From positions 310,001 through 374,000 of the forward strand of contig NZ_SLXB01000001.1 in NCBI RefSeq assembly GCF_004342845.1: a DNA stretch of 64,000 nt, read 5' to 3'. Below, piece after piece: positions 25,435 through 32,792 of this stretch. The stretch is from Prevotella heparinolytica. Its GTDB lineage: Bacteria; Bacteroidota; Bacteroidia; Bacteroidales; Bacteroidaceae. Under the pieces are notes generated by a model. That model made no database searches. It was not told the DNA's origin and worked only from the letters and a program-made list of their open reading frames with translations. The position numbers and the translations under genes are program-made. The first letter of the stretch is position 1. Every line of letters starts with the position of its first letter.

Positions 25435-25516
25435 TTGAATAAGTTTTTAAGGTTAATACTATTGGCTTTTCACAATGCTAAATTAAACTTCATAAACAAG
25501 AAACGCTAATGAATGT

Positions 25517-25625
25517 TATCTATAAACGGACTACAAAAGAGGGATATTCTTTGTTTTATTATCTACAAATGGTTCTGTAAACGTCTGACTAATAGGGGCT
25601 AAATGAGATATTCTATATCTACAAA
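25517..25625 (-). promoter_or_regulatory. Three near-repeats of TATCTACAAA upstream of PUL B susC
   Basis: TATCTATAAA at 25517-25526, TATCTACAAA at 25560-25569 and again at 25616-25625, in the same orientation, within the gap upstream of susC. They could be operator half-sites for the adjacent TPR/HTH regulator. No consensus for that regulator is known to me, so this is a candidate. Background in this gap is AT-rich, which raises the chance of coincidence. Confidence 0.35.
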
Positions 25626-25892
25626 ACTATATCCACATCAACTTTCCCGATTTACATTAATTATTGAGTTGCGCAAGTAAACGGTGATTAGATGAAGAAG
25701 GAAACCAACTCTTTTAGAAATATCAGGCAATTTGAAAAGTATATGCAAAGGTAAAGATTCAAATAATAAAGTCGCATTTACGAGGCAGCCTGCACAGAGT
25801 TTTTTTCTCATTTTATCTGCCATCTGCGAGGATTTGGTACTTATCGCATTACTATATAATAAGCTACAGGCTTGCAGATACCCCTTGCAGAT

Positions 25893-25927
25893 GAGGTTGT
25901 GCCAGAGTTTTGACACAACCTCTTTTT
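25893..25927 (+). terminator. Rho-independent-type terminator facing right, with no plus-strand gene before it
   Basis: Perfect 9-bp arms GAGGTTGTG (25893-25901) and CACAACCTC (25914-25922) followed by TTTTTAAA. The T run is on the plus strand only, yet the genes on both sides are on the minus strand. It may end a short plus-strand RNA from the 25.45-25.89 kb gap, which would be divergent from susC. Just before it, CTTGCAGAT is repeated at 25871 and 25885. I see nothing else in 25435-26047 that looks coding. Confidence 0.5.
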
Positions 25928-26047
25928 AAAATTGCTCTCATCCACCCCTGCAAGCCCGATGAACAAAGATTTTCAGGCAAGCAGTGAGGATGGTGAGGGT
26001 GGAAATGCAATATAAATATTCAGCGCGTCTTGGGCTTGAGCGCCGGA

Positions 26048-27670
26048 TTATATATTCTGTAGATAGTCCGTCAGATCTTCTTCCGAAGAGAGGTTGAGCG
26101 ACTTGCGCAGGCGATAGCGGTTCATGTTGATGGTTTTCGGAGTGGTGCCGGTCAGCATGGATATTTCTTTGGTAGACAGGTTCACTCTTAGCAGGGTGGC
26201 AAGATACTTTTCGCCTTGTGTCAGTTTGGGATGGAGGGCGACGAGGCGTTGCAGAAACTCCTTGTTCTTGTCTTCCACATTTGTCAGTACGGCGCTGTTG
26301 TTCTTGTCTCCGCTTTGGCACTGGCTGATGAAGGCATTCACCTTTTTCAGATGGGGTATGAGAAGTTGGTTGTCCATCTTATACCCTTCTTTTATCATTT
26401 CGCGTATCTTGTCTAGCAGTTCGTTGCGGCTTCTGAGGAATACGGCGAAACTCATGGCTTCCTGACGGCTGGTATTGAGCGCGTTTTGCACATGCTCCAG
26501 TTCCAGTTCCTGCTGATGCAGCTTCAGTTCGGAGACCTCGCGCTCCGACAGTTCGAGCTGGTAGCGCGCCTTTACCAATTGCAGGTCTTTCCTACGTTTA
26601 TACCATTTATAAAGAAAGATGCAAAAAGCCACACCCAGAACGAGGACACTGCCCAGCAGCCAGATGTTGCGCTTCAGCAGTTCTATCCTGTAAGCCTGCT
26701 CTTGCAATTCGGTGGCATACTTCTGGTCTTGGTATCTTTTGTAGGAGATTTCCTGCTCGATGTTACGTAGCTTGTTGCTGCTTTGCAGTTCCTTGCCCAG
26801 ATGGTATCTTTTGCCCAGATACTTATAGGCTTGGGCATAGTCTCCTATGGCAGCATATACCATAGATGAATATTCGTAATTGTCGCATATCAGTTCGCGG
26901 GCACCGATGTTGTGGGCATATTCATAGGCTTTGTGCAATGCTTCCAAGGCGTTGGCGTATTGTTTGCCGTAGTAATACTGTTTTCCCATGTTGTTGTAGT
27001 TTTCTCCGAGCGCCCATTGTGCGTCCAGGTTTTTGTTGATGGTGATGGCTTCCCGGATGAAAGTGAGTTTTTCTTCCGTATTTCCCCGGTAGAGGCAGAG
27101 GTTGTTCAGATTCGCTGCAATCTCTTTCAGATTCCGCTGTGCCCGGTTGATGACCAGCGCGCGTTGGAAAAAACGTTCGGCAACGACAAATTCATTCATG
27201 AAATGGTGCATCACTCCACGCTCGTTGTAGCACCCGGCCACGGAAACGGAGTCGCCGATAACCTTGAAGATGGAGGTTGCCTTGTCGTTCAGTTCGATGG
27301 CTTTGTTGTAATCGCCCAGCTTGCTGTATACGCGCCCCATCAGAGAGTAGAGCTGTGCCATTTGCTTCTTGTTGGCGGGATGGATATATTTCTGGGTATC
27401 ATATAGATTCTTGATGCTCAGGTCGAAGTTGCCCAATAATTGTTCGGCCTGACAGTAGAGAATCATGGCTTTTGCACGGGTTTCGTCCGGTTTTTCTTCG
27501 GGAAACAAGGCGGAAGCTTGGGTTGCGTAGTAGGAGGCTTGTTTGGGGTTGTTGTACAGGTATTTCTGTGCTTGTCCGATCAGGGTTTGGGCTTGCTTTG
27601 TATCTTGGCTTTGCAGGGGTGTCGTTGCCCACAGAAGGCATGTGAGTAATAAATAAAAGGCTTTCTTCAT
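26048..27670 (-). CDS. TPR sensor-regulator with membrane helix and LuxR-type HTH
   Basis: A 540-aa regulator. Signal peptide/first helix (1-22), periplasmic TPR solenoid (about 25-330, with repeats such as YSLMGRVYSKLGDYNKAIELND), one membrane helix (about 336-356), a cytoplasmic coiled coil (about 362-420) and a C-terminal HTH (about 479-540, LSTKEISMLTGTTPKTINMNRYRLRKSL). The design suggests a periplasmic ligand or protein changes cytoplasmic DNA binding. It lies just upstream of PUL B susC on the same strand, so it is the likely PUL B regulator. The ligand is unknown. No kinase domain, so it is not a hybrid two-component system. Confidence 0.85.
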   Translation of the reverse strand: MKKAFYLLLTCLLWATTPLQSQDTKQAQTLIGQAQKYLYNNPKQASYYATQASALFPEEKPDETRAKAMILYCQAEQLLGNFDLSIKNLYDTQKYIHPANKKQMAQLYSLMGRVYSKLGDYNKAIELNDKATSIFKVIGDSVSVAGCYNERGVMHHFMNEFVVAERFFQRALVINRAQRNLKEIAANLNNLCLYRGNTEEKLTFIREAITINKNLDAQWALGENYNNMGKQYYYGKQYANALEALHKAYEYAHNIGARELICDNYEYSSMVYAAIGDYAQAYKYLGKRYHLGKELQSSNKLRNIEQEISYKRYQDQKYATELQEQAYRIELLKRNIWLLGSVLVLGVAFCIFLYKWYKRRKDLQLVKARYQLELSEREVSELKLHQQELELEHVQNALNTSRQEAMSFAVFLRSRNELLDKIREMIKEGYKMDNQLLIPHLKKVNAFISQCQSGDKNNSAVLTNVEDKNKEFLQRLVALHPKLTQGEKYLATLLRVNLSTKEISMLTGTTPKTINMNRYRLRKSLNLSSEEDLTDYLQNI

Positions 27671-27688
27671 CGTCTCGTCTTATTTCTG

Positions 27689-27696
27689 CAAATTTA
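27689..27696 (-). promoter_or_regulatory. Candidate -7 box for the TPR/HTH regulator gene
   Basis: TAAATTTG (minus strand) matches the Bacteroidetes TAnnTTTG box, 19-26 nt before the ATG at 27670. No TTTG at the usual -33 distance. Confidence 0.35.
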
Positions 27697-28314
27697 ATTA
27701 TTTCTTCTCAAAACTCCCGTCTGCCTCTGAAAAGATTTGAAAAACAGTTCTTATGAGTTCGGGAAAATTAATGTTTAGAAAAGCACTTGTTATCTTATTT
27801 TCTGGATATGCACAAACAATTTTCCCAAATTGTTGTAGAAGGAGTGTATGCAGTAAGTGGGGAGTATAAATTCATGTTGTGCTCTGACTGATGTCATAGG
27901 TGATCGGATTTGACTTTTTCTTGAGCTATTTATTGATATATTTCTGATAAATCTTTTCTGATAATAACTTTTTATATAGATGCAATCTTGTTCTTCATAT
28001 TTGCCTTTAATCCATGTGCTAATGTGTCTGTTTGGGTCAAAACAATATTTTGAAAAGTTCCCACTCTGTTGGCAAACACTGATTTTTCAAGTTTACTATT
28101 TTATTTTTTTGTTAACCCCATTGATAATACATAACTTTTTAGTAGTCTTGTTCTTAATAATCATGGCGAATATCGTTTGTGTTTTGTTGGTTTCCAATAT
28201 CATGGGGAAGAATACAATAGATTTCACAGGTTAAATTTATGCTACTTTTTTCCCTCGAATAGAGAGAACTAAAAATAAATGTCTGTATTGAACTATTTTT
28301 AATGTTTTATTGTA
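27697..28314. other. AT-rich intergenic region between PUL B and the ferredoxin/zincin cassette
   Basis: Very AT-rich divergent spacer. A hydrophobic open frame at 27980-28234 (84 codons, with IIHNFLVVLFLIIMANIVCVLL) might be a small membrane protein but has no recognisable family, ribosome site or neighbour support. No clear promoter box was found in front of the cassette. The base composition change begins here and runs to about 30.5 kb. Confidence 0.4.
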
Positions 28315-28926
28315 ATGGATAGACGCACATTTTTTTTGAAGATGGGGCAGGGGATAAAAGGCCTAACTTTAGCCTACATCATTCATAGTTGTATGCCGGA
28401 TGAGATGTCGTTCCTAAGTGAAAGTGATAAATACAAACCTGAGCTTTTACGATATTTAAGGGAATCCAATAAGGGGTACTACGAAAGAAACCCTGATGTA
28501 TTCAGGCAATAACGCTCCATAGTAATTGCTGATAAAATTGACTTTGTGAATGATGAAGAAATTCTCAGAAAGAATAAGGCAGACTATATACTATTTATTA
28601 CAACATTTGCCATTATGAAATGTAATTTTGATTTTTATAAATTCGAGAATAGGATAATTGATATCAAGCAAATAAACTTTCATACATTCAAAATAGAGAC
28701 AGATGTTCCTGAAGATATTATAAGTTATGTTCAGTTTCCGGAGCCGACTGTCCTGAGAATTCTTATTAGAGTAAAAAGATTTTACCCGGAACTTATTCTG
28801 GATAAGGAATTCTCATTGCCTTGTATTATGCAAGCAGATACTTTTAAAAAGAATTTTATTGTTGCAAATGCGAATACGCGTAGTTTAAATCAAATAAAAA
28901 TATGGGAATCTTCTTTGATTGTATAG
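28315..28926 (+). pseudogene. Twin-arginine-type leader gene interrupted by one in-frame TAA
   Basis: From the ATG at 28315 the frame encodes 65 aa, meets TAA at 28510-28512, then stays open in the same frame to a stop at 28924-28926. The N-terminus MDRRTFFLKMGQGIKG fits a Tat motif (S/T-RRxFLK), followed by a hydrophobic stretch and IIHSC, a possible lipobox. Past the stop codon the frame reads RSIVIADKIDFVNDEEILRK and continues through about 137 residues of unrecognised domain. Restart at the ATG at 28546 would give a 126-aa leaderless protein. A single nonsense change in a once continuous gene is the simplest reading; a sequencing error or readthrough are alternatives. The end overlaps the next gene by 25 nt. 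Confidence 0.55.
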
Positions 28927-29834
28927 GATGTGGAGCTTGTAGTGATATATGTCTTAGAAAAGCTATTAAATTGGCTTTTGTCAACGAGGAATATAAAAAT
29001 ACATTTGTAGACACATTTTTATGCAACTGCTGTGGAGAGTGTGTAAGTGTATGTCCAATTAATTGTCTCAAATATAAATTAACTTCCGATACATGGTTAC
29101 GTTGTACTATTGAAGAAGATGGAGGAAAAAGTGGTGGTATGGAAGATAATAATGATTCTGGAATATATAATGGAGGAGGAAAGTGGGGAGACATACCTGC
29201 TTTACCCGCTAAGTTTAATAAATTGATTTTCAAAAATAAGAATCTTAATGGGGCTGCACTTCAATCTCTTGATAGAGCTTTTGATGAAATGTTGGAAGTT
29301 TGTAGTAGTAGTGCCATTTATAACTACTTAATTAATAATGGATATAGGTTCACTAGTGTTAGTATTGATCCTTCGTTATTAGGAAATGCTGGATATAACT
29401 TTTCGAATGCTAGTCTCACTTTTAGGAACGCTTCTACCATAGATGGTGAATCTTTATTTCATGAAATGTTCCACTTATTTCAGCAAAAACATTCAAATTG
29501 GGGAATAGAATCCGATGGAATGATGGAGTATGAAAGAACTTTGTTCACTGATATAATGTATTACATCCAATATGGGGATAATGGAGATTATAGAAGAAGT
29601 CCATGGATAGATAATGGAGCGAATGGAGCAGTATCCAAAGAATATAGAGATTGGCTGAAATATATTACAAAAAACAGAAAGAAAGTTCCCACATCCATTC
29701 CTAACGAAGACTTCTCCAAGTGGGCAGAGGTTTTCAAAACATGCAGTCGTGCATACATGCATAAGAATTTTCCTTCCCATTATAATAGTAATGCGATAAT
29801 AAAAGCTCTATCTTTATCCCAGAATTGTATTTAA
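28902..29834 (+). CDS. Two-[4Fe-4S] ferredoxin domain fused to zincin-like HExxH domain
   Basis: A 310-aa protein. Residues 7-17 (CIGCGACSDIC) and the later CNCCGECVSVCP form two C-x2-C-x2-C-x3-C clusters, a bacterial-type 2[4Fe-4S] ferredoxin. A Gly/Asp/Asn-rich linker (about 72-100) leads to a domain with LFHEMFHLFQQKH (HExxH, about residue 187) and a downstream MMEYERTLFTDIMYY helix that may give a third zinc ligand. The HExxH domain resembles secreted Bacteroides putative metallopeptidases. No leader is present on this frame, while the frame upstream carries a Tat leader, so this may be the C-terminal part of a split protein. Adding one A to the A5 run at 28896-28900 would join the frames. 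10 nt separate it from the next gene. Confidence 0.7.
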   Translation: MGIFFDCIGCGACSDICLRKAIKLAFVNEEYKNTFVDTFLCNCCGECVSVCPINCLKYKLTSDTWLRCTIEEDGGKSGGMEDNNDSGIYNGGGKWGDIPALPAKFNKLIFKNKNLNGAALQSLDRAFDEMLEVCSSSAIYNYLINNGYRFTSVSIDPSLLGNAGYNFSNASLTFRNASTIDGESLFHEMFHLFQQKHSNWGIESDGMMEYERTLFTDIMYYIQYGDNGDYRRSPWIDNGANGAVSKEYRDWLKYITKNRKKVPTSIPNEDFSKWAEVFKTCSRAYMHKNFPSHYNSNAIIKALSLSQNCI

Positions 29835-29844
29835 TCTAAATAAT

Positions 29845-30486
29845 ATGGTTATGAAAACAAAATGCAAAAAACACTTCTTTTTATTATTCATCTTATTATT
29901 AAGCATACACGTTTATGCACAGACAGACTCTGCTAAATCGAATATCTATAATATCCCATCAAAAACAGAATTGTATATAGGGAAAACTTACAGATATATT
30001 GTGAATTATTATGGTTCGGATGAATCAGGAGATCATAGAGTAGTGATTACTTCTAATGTCCATGATCCTTTTGAGGGTATAAAGAATGAAATAGAGTGGC
30101 AATTTTTTTACAGAATTGACAATAAGCATGAAATCAGTCGCTATTTAAAACAAGCGTTATATATCTATCTTAAACCATATTTGAAAAAGGATGTTTTGGA
30201 ACACATCAATGACGACACTTTCCTTATGTGGCTTGATTTCGATTTGAATGGAATATTGAAGTGTGCAAATTTTGCATTTCCGGCAGATTTGAATATCTCC
30301 ATGGAAGCAATTGAGAATCTCGACATAGCATTGCGAAAAGGCTGTAAACTCCAATTGACCAATGAACATCCAGATGGAGGACGAGTGAAGTATATTGAAA
30401 AATATACGATGGGCTACAGTTTGAAAGATGACATTTTTCCACTGAAAAAAGAGAATAGTCTCGGCGAGATGAAAAACATAAAATAG
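29845..30486 (+). CDS. Small secreted protein of unknown function (DUF5043-like)
   Basis: A 213-aa protein with a signal peptide ([24 protein letters not shown]) starting at 29845 or at the second ATG at 29851. The mature part contains LWMDFD-like text ([44 protein letters not shown]), which I associate with a Bacteroides-restricted family of secreted proteins; the DUF number is from memory and not verified. Base composition is as AT-rich as the two genes before it, and the 10-nt gap suggests one operon. No catalytic motif seen. Confidence 0.6.
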   Translation: MVMKTKCKKHFFLLFILLLSIHVYAQTDSAKSNIYNIPSKTELYIGKTYRYIVNYYGSDESGDHRVVITSNVHDPFEGIKNEIEWQFFYRIDNKHEISRYLKQALYIYLKPYLKKDVLEHINDDTFLMWLDFDLNGILKCANFAFPADLNISMEAIENLDIALRKGCKLQLTNEHPDGGRVKYIEKYTMGYSLKDDIFPLKKENSLGEMKNIK

Positions 30487-30510
30487 AGGGTAACTACGCA
30501 GTAATTATTT

Positions 30511-30518
30511 TATCTTTG
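30511..30518 (+). promoter_or_regulatory. -7 box of the rnhB promoter
   Basis: TATCTTTG matches TAnnTTTG and sits 28-35 nt before the ATG at 30546. It overlaps the alternative upstream ATG at 30516, which argues for the downstream start. Confidence 0.65.
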
Positions 30519-30545
30519 CCTCTCAAAGATAACGATATACGAACT

Positions 30546-31151
30546 ATGCTATTACCTTATTTGCATGAAGACTTGGTGGAGGCGGGTTGCGACGAGGCCG
30601 GTCGCGGCTGTCTGGCCGGTGCGGTTTATGCCGCCGCCGTTGTTCTGCCCAAGGATTTCAGGAACGAGCTGCTGAATGATTCCAAGCAACTGACCGAGAA
30701 GCAGCGTCATGCACTGCGCGAAGTCATCGAACGGGAAGCCTTGGCATGGGCGGTGGGCATTGTCTCTCCCGAAGAGATAGACAAGATAAACATCCTCAAC
30801 GCTTCGTTTCTGGCCATGCACCGTGCCTTGGACCGCCTTTCCGTGCGTCCGCAACATCTGCTTATCGACGGAAACCGCTTCAGGAAGTACCGCGATTTGC
30901 CGCATACCACCGTGGTGAAAGGCGACGGGAAGTATCTCTCCATCGCCGCCGCTTCCGTACTGGCCAAGACGTATCGCGACGACTATATGAACGGGCTGCA
31001 CAAAGAGTATCCCCTATATGGTTGGGACGGCAACAAGGGCTATCCCACCAAGAAGCACCGTGCCGCCATTGCAGCCCACGGCGCAACTCCTTATCACCGC
31101 ATGACGTTCAATCTGCTGGGCGACGGACAACTGTCGCTCGACTTTCTTTAA
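30546..31151 (+). CDS. rnhB: Ribonuclease HII
   Basis: Cytoplasmic endonuclease (201 aa) that cuts RNA in RNA-DNA hybrids and removes misincorporated ribonucleotides. The RNase HII signature [18 protein letters not shown] (Asp16, Glu17 metal ligands) is at the N-terminus; later [11 protein letters not shown] and [23 protein letters not shown] carry the other acidic and conserved residues. The start at 30546 is preferred to an in-frame ATG at 30516 because a TATCTTTG promoter box lies at 30511-30518. Convergent with the corA-like gene, 25 nt apart. Confidence 0.95.
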   Translation: MLLPYLHEDLVEAGCDEAGRGCLAGAVYAAAVVLPKDFRNELLNDSKQLTEKQRHALREVIEREALAWAVGIVSPEEIDKINILNASFLAMHRALDRLSVRPQHLLIDGNRFRKYRDLPHTTVVKGDGKYLSIAAASVLAKTYRDDYMNGLHKEYPLYGWDGNKGYPTKKHRAAIAAHGATPYHRMTFNLLGDGQLSLDFL

Positions 31152-31176
31152 GAAGATATCCCCTTTCGGAGACAGG

Positions 31177-32103
31177 CTAAAACCACTTGATTTTCCTGAA
31201 CCATACGAACGTCACTGTCGACAGCAGGGCCGACAACAGGACGATGAACACGAAGGCATGGGGAAACTCCTCTATATGTATGTCCACGTTCATGCCGTAG
31301 AAGCTGGCAATCAGGGTGGGTATCATCAGGGTGATGGAGAGGCTTGTCATGCGTTTCATGATGGAGTTTACGTTGTTGGAGATGATGGAGGCAAAAGCAT
31401 CCATGGTTCCCGTAAGGATGTCGCTGTATATGTTCACGGTATTGTAGGCCTGTTTCAGCTCGATGATAACGTCTTCCAGCAGTTCCATATCCAGATAGCC
31501 GGTTCCCTGGAAGATGTTTCTCAGCCGGCCTATCATCACTTCGTTGCCGCGGATGGAGGTGTTGAAGTATACCAGCGTCTTTTGCAGCTTCATCAGTTGC
31601 AGGAGGTCTTCGTTGCGGATGCTCTTTTCCAGTTCTTTCTCGGCGGCGGTCACGTCGTTGTTTATCTGCTTCAGGTATTTCAGGAACCATACGGCCGAAG
31701 AGTAGATGATGCGCAGAATCAGTTCGAGCTTGTTGTTCACGACGATGCCTTTGCGTCGGGTATGTTGGATGAAGTCCGGTATCAGTTCCGTGTGGTGGTA
31801 GCATACGGAAACAATGATGTCGTTGTTGGTGATGATGCCGATGGGAACGGTGATGAACGGCACGCCGCGCTGGTTGCTCTGCATGGGAATGCGCAGGATG
31901 GTCAGCAGCCAGTTGTCTTCTTTCTCCGTGCGCGGGCGTTCGTCCACGTCGGCAATGTCTTCCAGAAAAGATTCGGGAACTTTCAGTTCTTCGGTGAGAA
32001 ACCGGAAATCGTCATCGTCGGGGCATTCCACGTTTACCCAGCAGTTGGGTTGCCACTCGGCTTTTTCCACAAAGCCGTTTTCGCTGTACAGATACTTTCT
32101 CAT
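31177..32103 (-). CDS. CorA-family divalent metal transporter
   Basis: Inner-membrane Mg2+/Co2+ channel subunit of 308 aa (pentamer in the family). A large cytoplasmic N-domain leads to two C-terminal helices with the YGMNV selectivity motif in between, ending in basic FRKIKWF. The start at 32103 (MRKYLYSENG) follows a strong GGAGG site (GGAGGCAAACAATG); an in-frame ATG at 32145 would add 14 unlikely residues. A TATTTTTG box lies at 32242-32235. Whether it imports Mg2+ or exports other metals cannot be told. Confidence 0.9.
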   Translation of the reverse strand: MRKYLYSENGFVEKAEWQPNCWVNVECPDDDDFRFLTEELKVPESFLEDIADVDERPRTEKEDNWLLTILRIPMQSNQRGVPFITVPIGIITNNDIIVSVCYHHTELIPDFIQHTRRKGIVVNNKLELILRIIYSSAVWFLKYLKQINNDVTAAEKELEKSIRNEDLLQLMKLQKTLVYFNTSIRGNEVMIGRLRNIFQGTGYLDMELLEDVIIELKQAYNTVNIYSDILTGTMDAFASIISNNVNSIMKRMTSLSITLMIPTLIASFYGMNVDIHIEEFPHAFVFIVLLSALLSTVTFVWFRKIKWF

Positions 32104-32234
32104 TGTTTGCCTCCTTTCGGTTTGGAACAGAGGCATTGCGGGCAACGTCTCCGTTTGTTTTAATGGTTAATATTGTTGCACGTTCGTGGGTTTGAATCGT
32201 CCATATTCTCTTCTTTTAGATTTTTTAAGCGTGA

Positions 32235-32242
32235 CAAAAATA
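32235..32242 (-). promoter_or_regulatory. Candidate -7 box for the corA-like gene
   Basis: TATTTTTG on the minus strand matches TAnnTTTG, about 130 nt before the ATG at 32103, implying a long 5' leader. No TTTG at the standard -33 distance. Confidence 0.4.
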
Positions 32243-32534
32243 CATAAATCATTTCAAAATGTACGCTTTAGTCGCTGTTTTTTGTGCTGTCGACCTGCAA
32301 AACGGCTTTTTCGGGGAGAAGCCCTGTCGTTGCCCGGCAGGAAGGCTGAAAACAGAATCAAGGCGGTTTTCGGGCAGGAAAGCGGTTGCTTTAATACGGG
32401 GCGGGGATAATAAGCTTTCTTTCCGTCTGCCCTTCAAGAGGAAATTGCATGAATCGCTTGCAGGGATGCTTATGCGTAATTATTATTTACCGCCTTGAAG
32501 CTTGTATCCGATAAAGAAAACGAAGACCGGAATA

Positions 32535-32634
32535 CCCCTGCCAGAACACCTTCTGACAGGGGGGGTATCTAAGTATACGACTTAGACCCCCTAAGTATAC
32601 GACTTAGGTAGCCTCGATATAGGACTGATTTTGC
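32535..32634. repeat. Hairpin head plus three-unit 22-bp repeat array (family member 1)
   Basis: A GC-rich hairpin (CCCTGCCAGA / TTCTGACAGGG, about 32535-32566) is followed by 22-bp units at 32569, 32591 and 32613. The unit core is CTAAGTATACGACTTAG, a near-perfect dyad; the third unit is diverged. The same head-plus-array design recurs in reverse orientation at 42279-42391. It lies in the 689-nt gap between the corA-like gene and the beta-propeller gene; I see no gene in that gap. Confidence 0.8.
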
Positions 32635-32792
32635 CTCTCCTTTTTCATCGCTTCTCCGAAAGATTTGATTTGGTAATATTTTTCAAAACAATTCCGGTCT
32701 TGGATTCCGGCCTTTTTTAATGCTTCTTTTCTCCGGATATGCGTCGTGCTTGGGGCGGCTGTCTGTCACTGCCGCTCCCTATCACCGGCCGG

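Noticed and set aside
25638..25916. 92-codon minus-strand open frame in the PUL B susC upstream gap
   Set aside because: Overlaps the plus-strand terminator and candidate promoter boxes; composition is like non-coding sequence.
27980..28234. 84-codon hydrophobic plus-strand open frame
   Set aside because: No ribosome site, family match or neighbour support; AT-rich sequence gives hydrophobic frames by chance. Kept only as a remark in the intergenic entry.
30516..30545. Longer start for rnhB
   Set aside because: It overlaps the TATCTTTG promoter box and adds residues not typical of RNase HII.
32186..32510. Several short open frames in the gap before the corA-like gene
   Set aside because: Overlapping on both strands, no family features.
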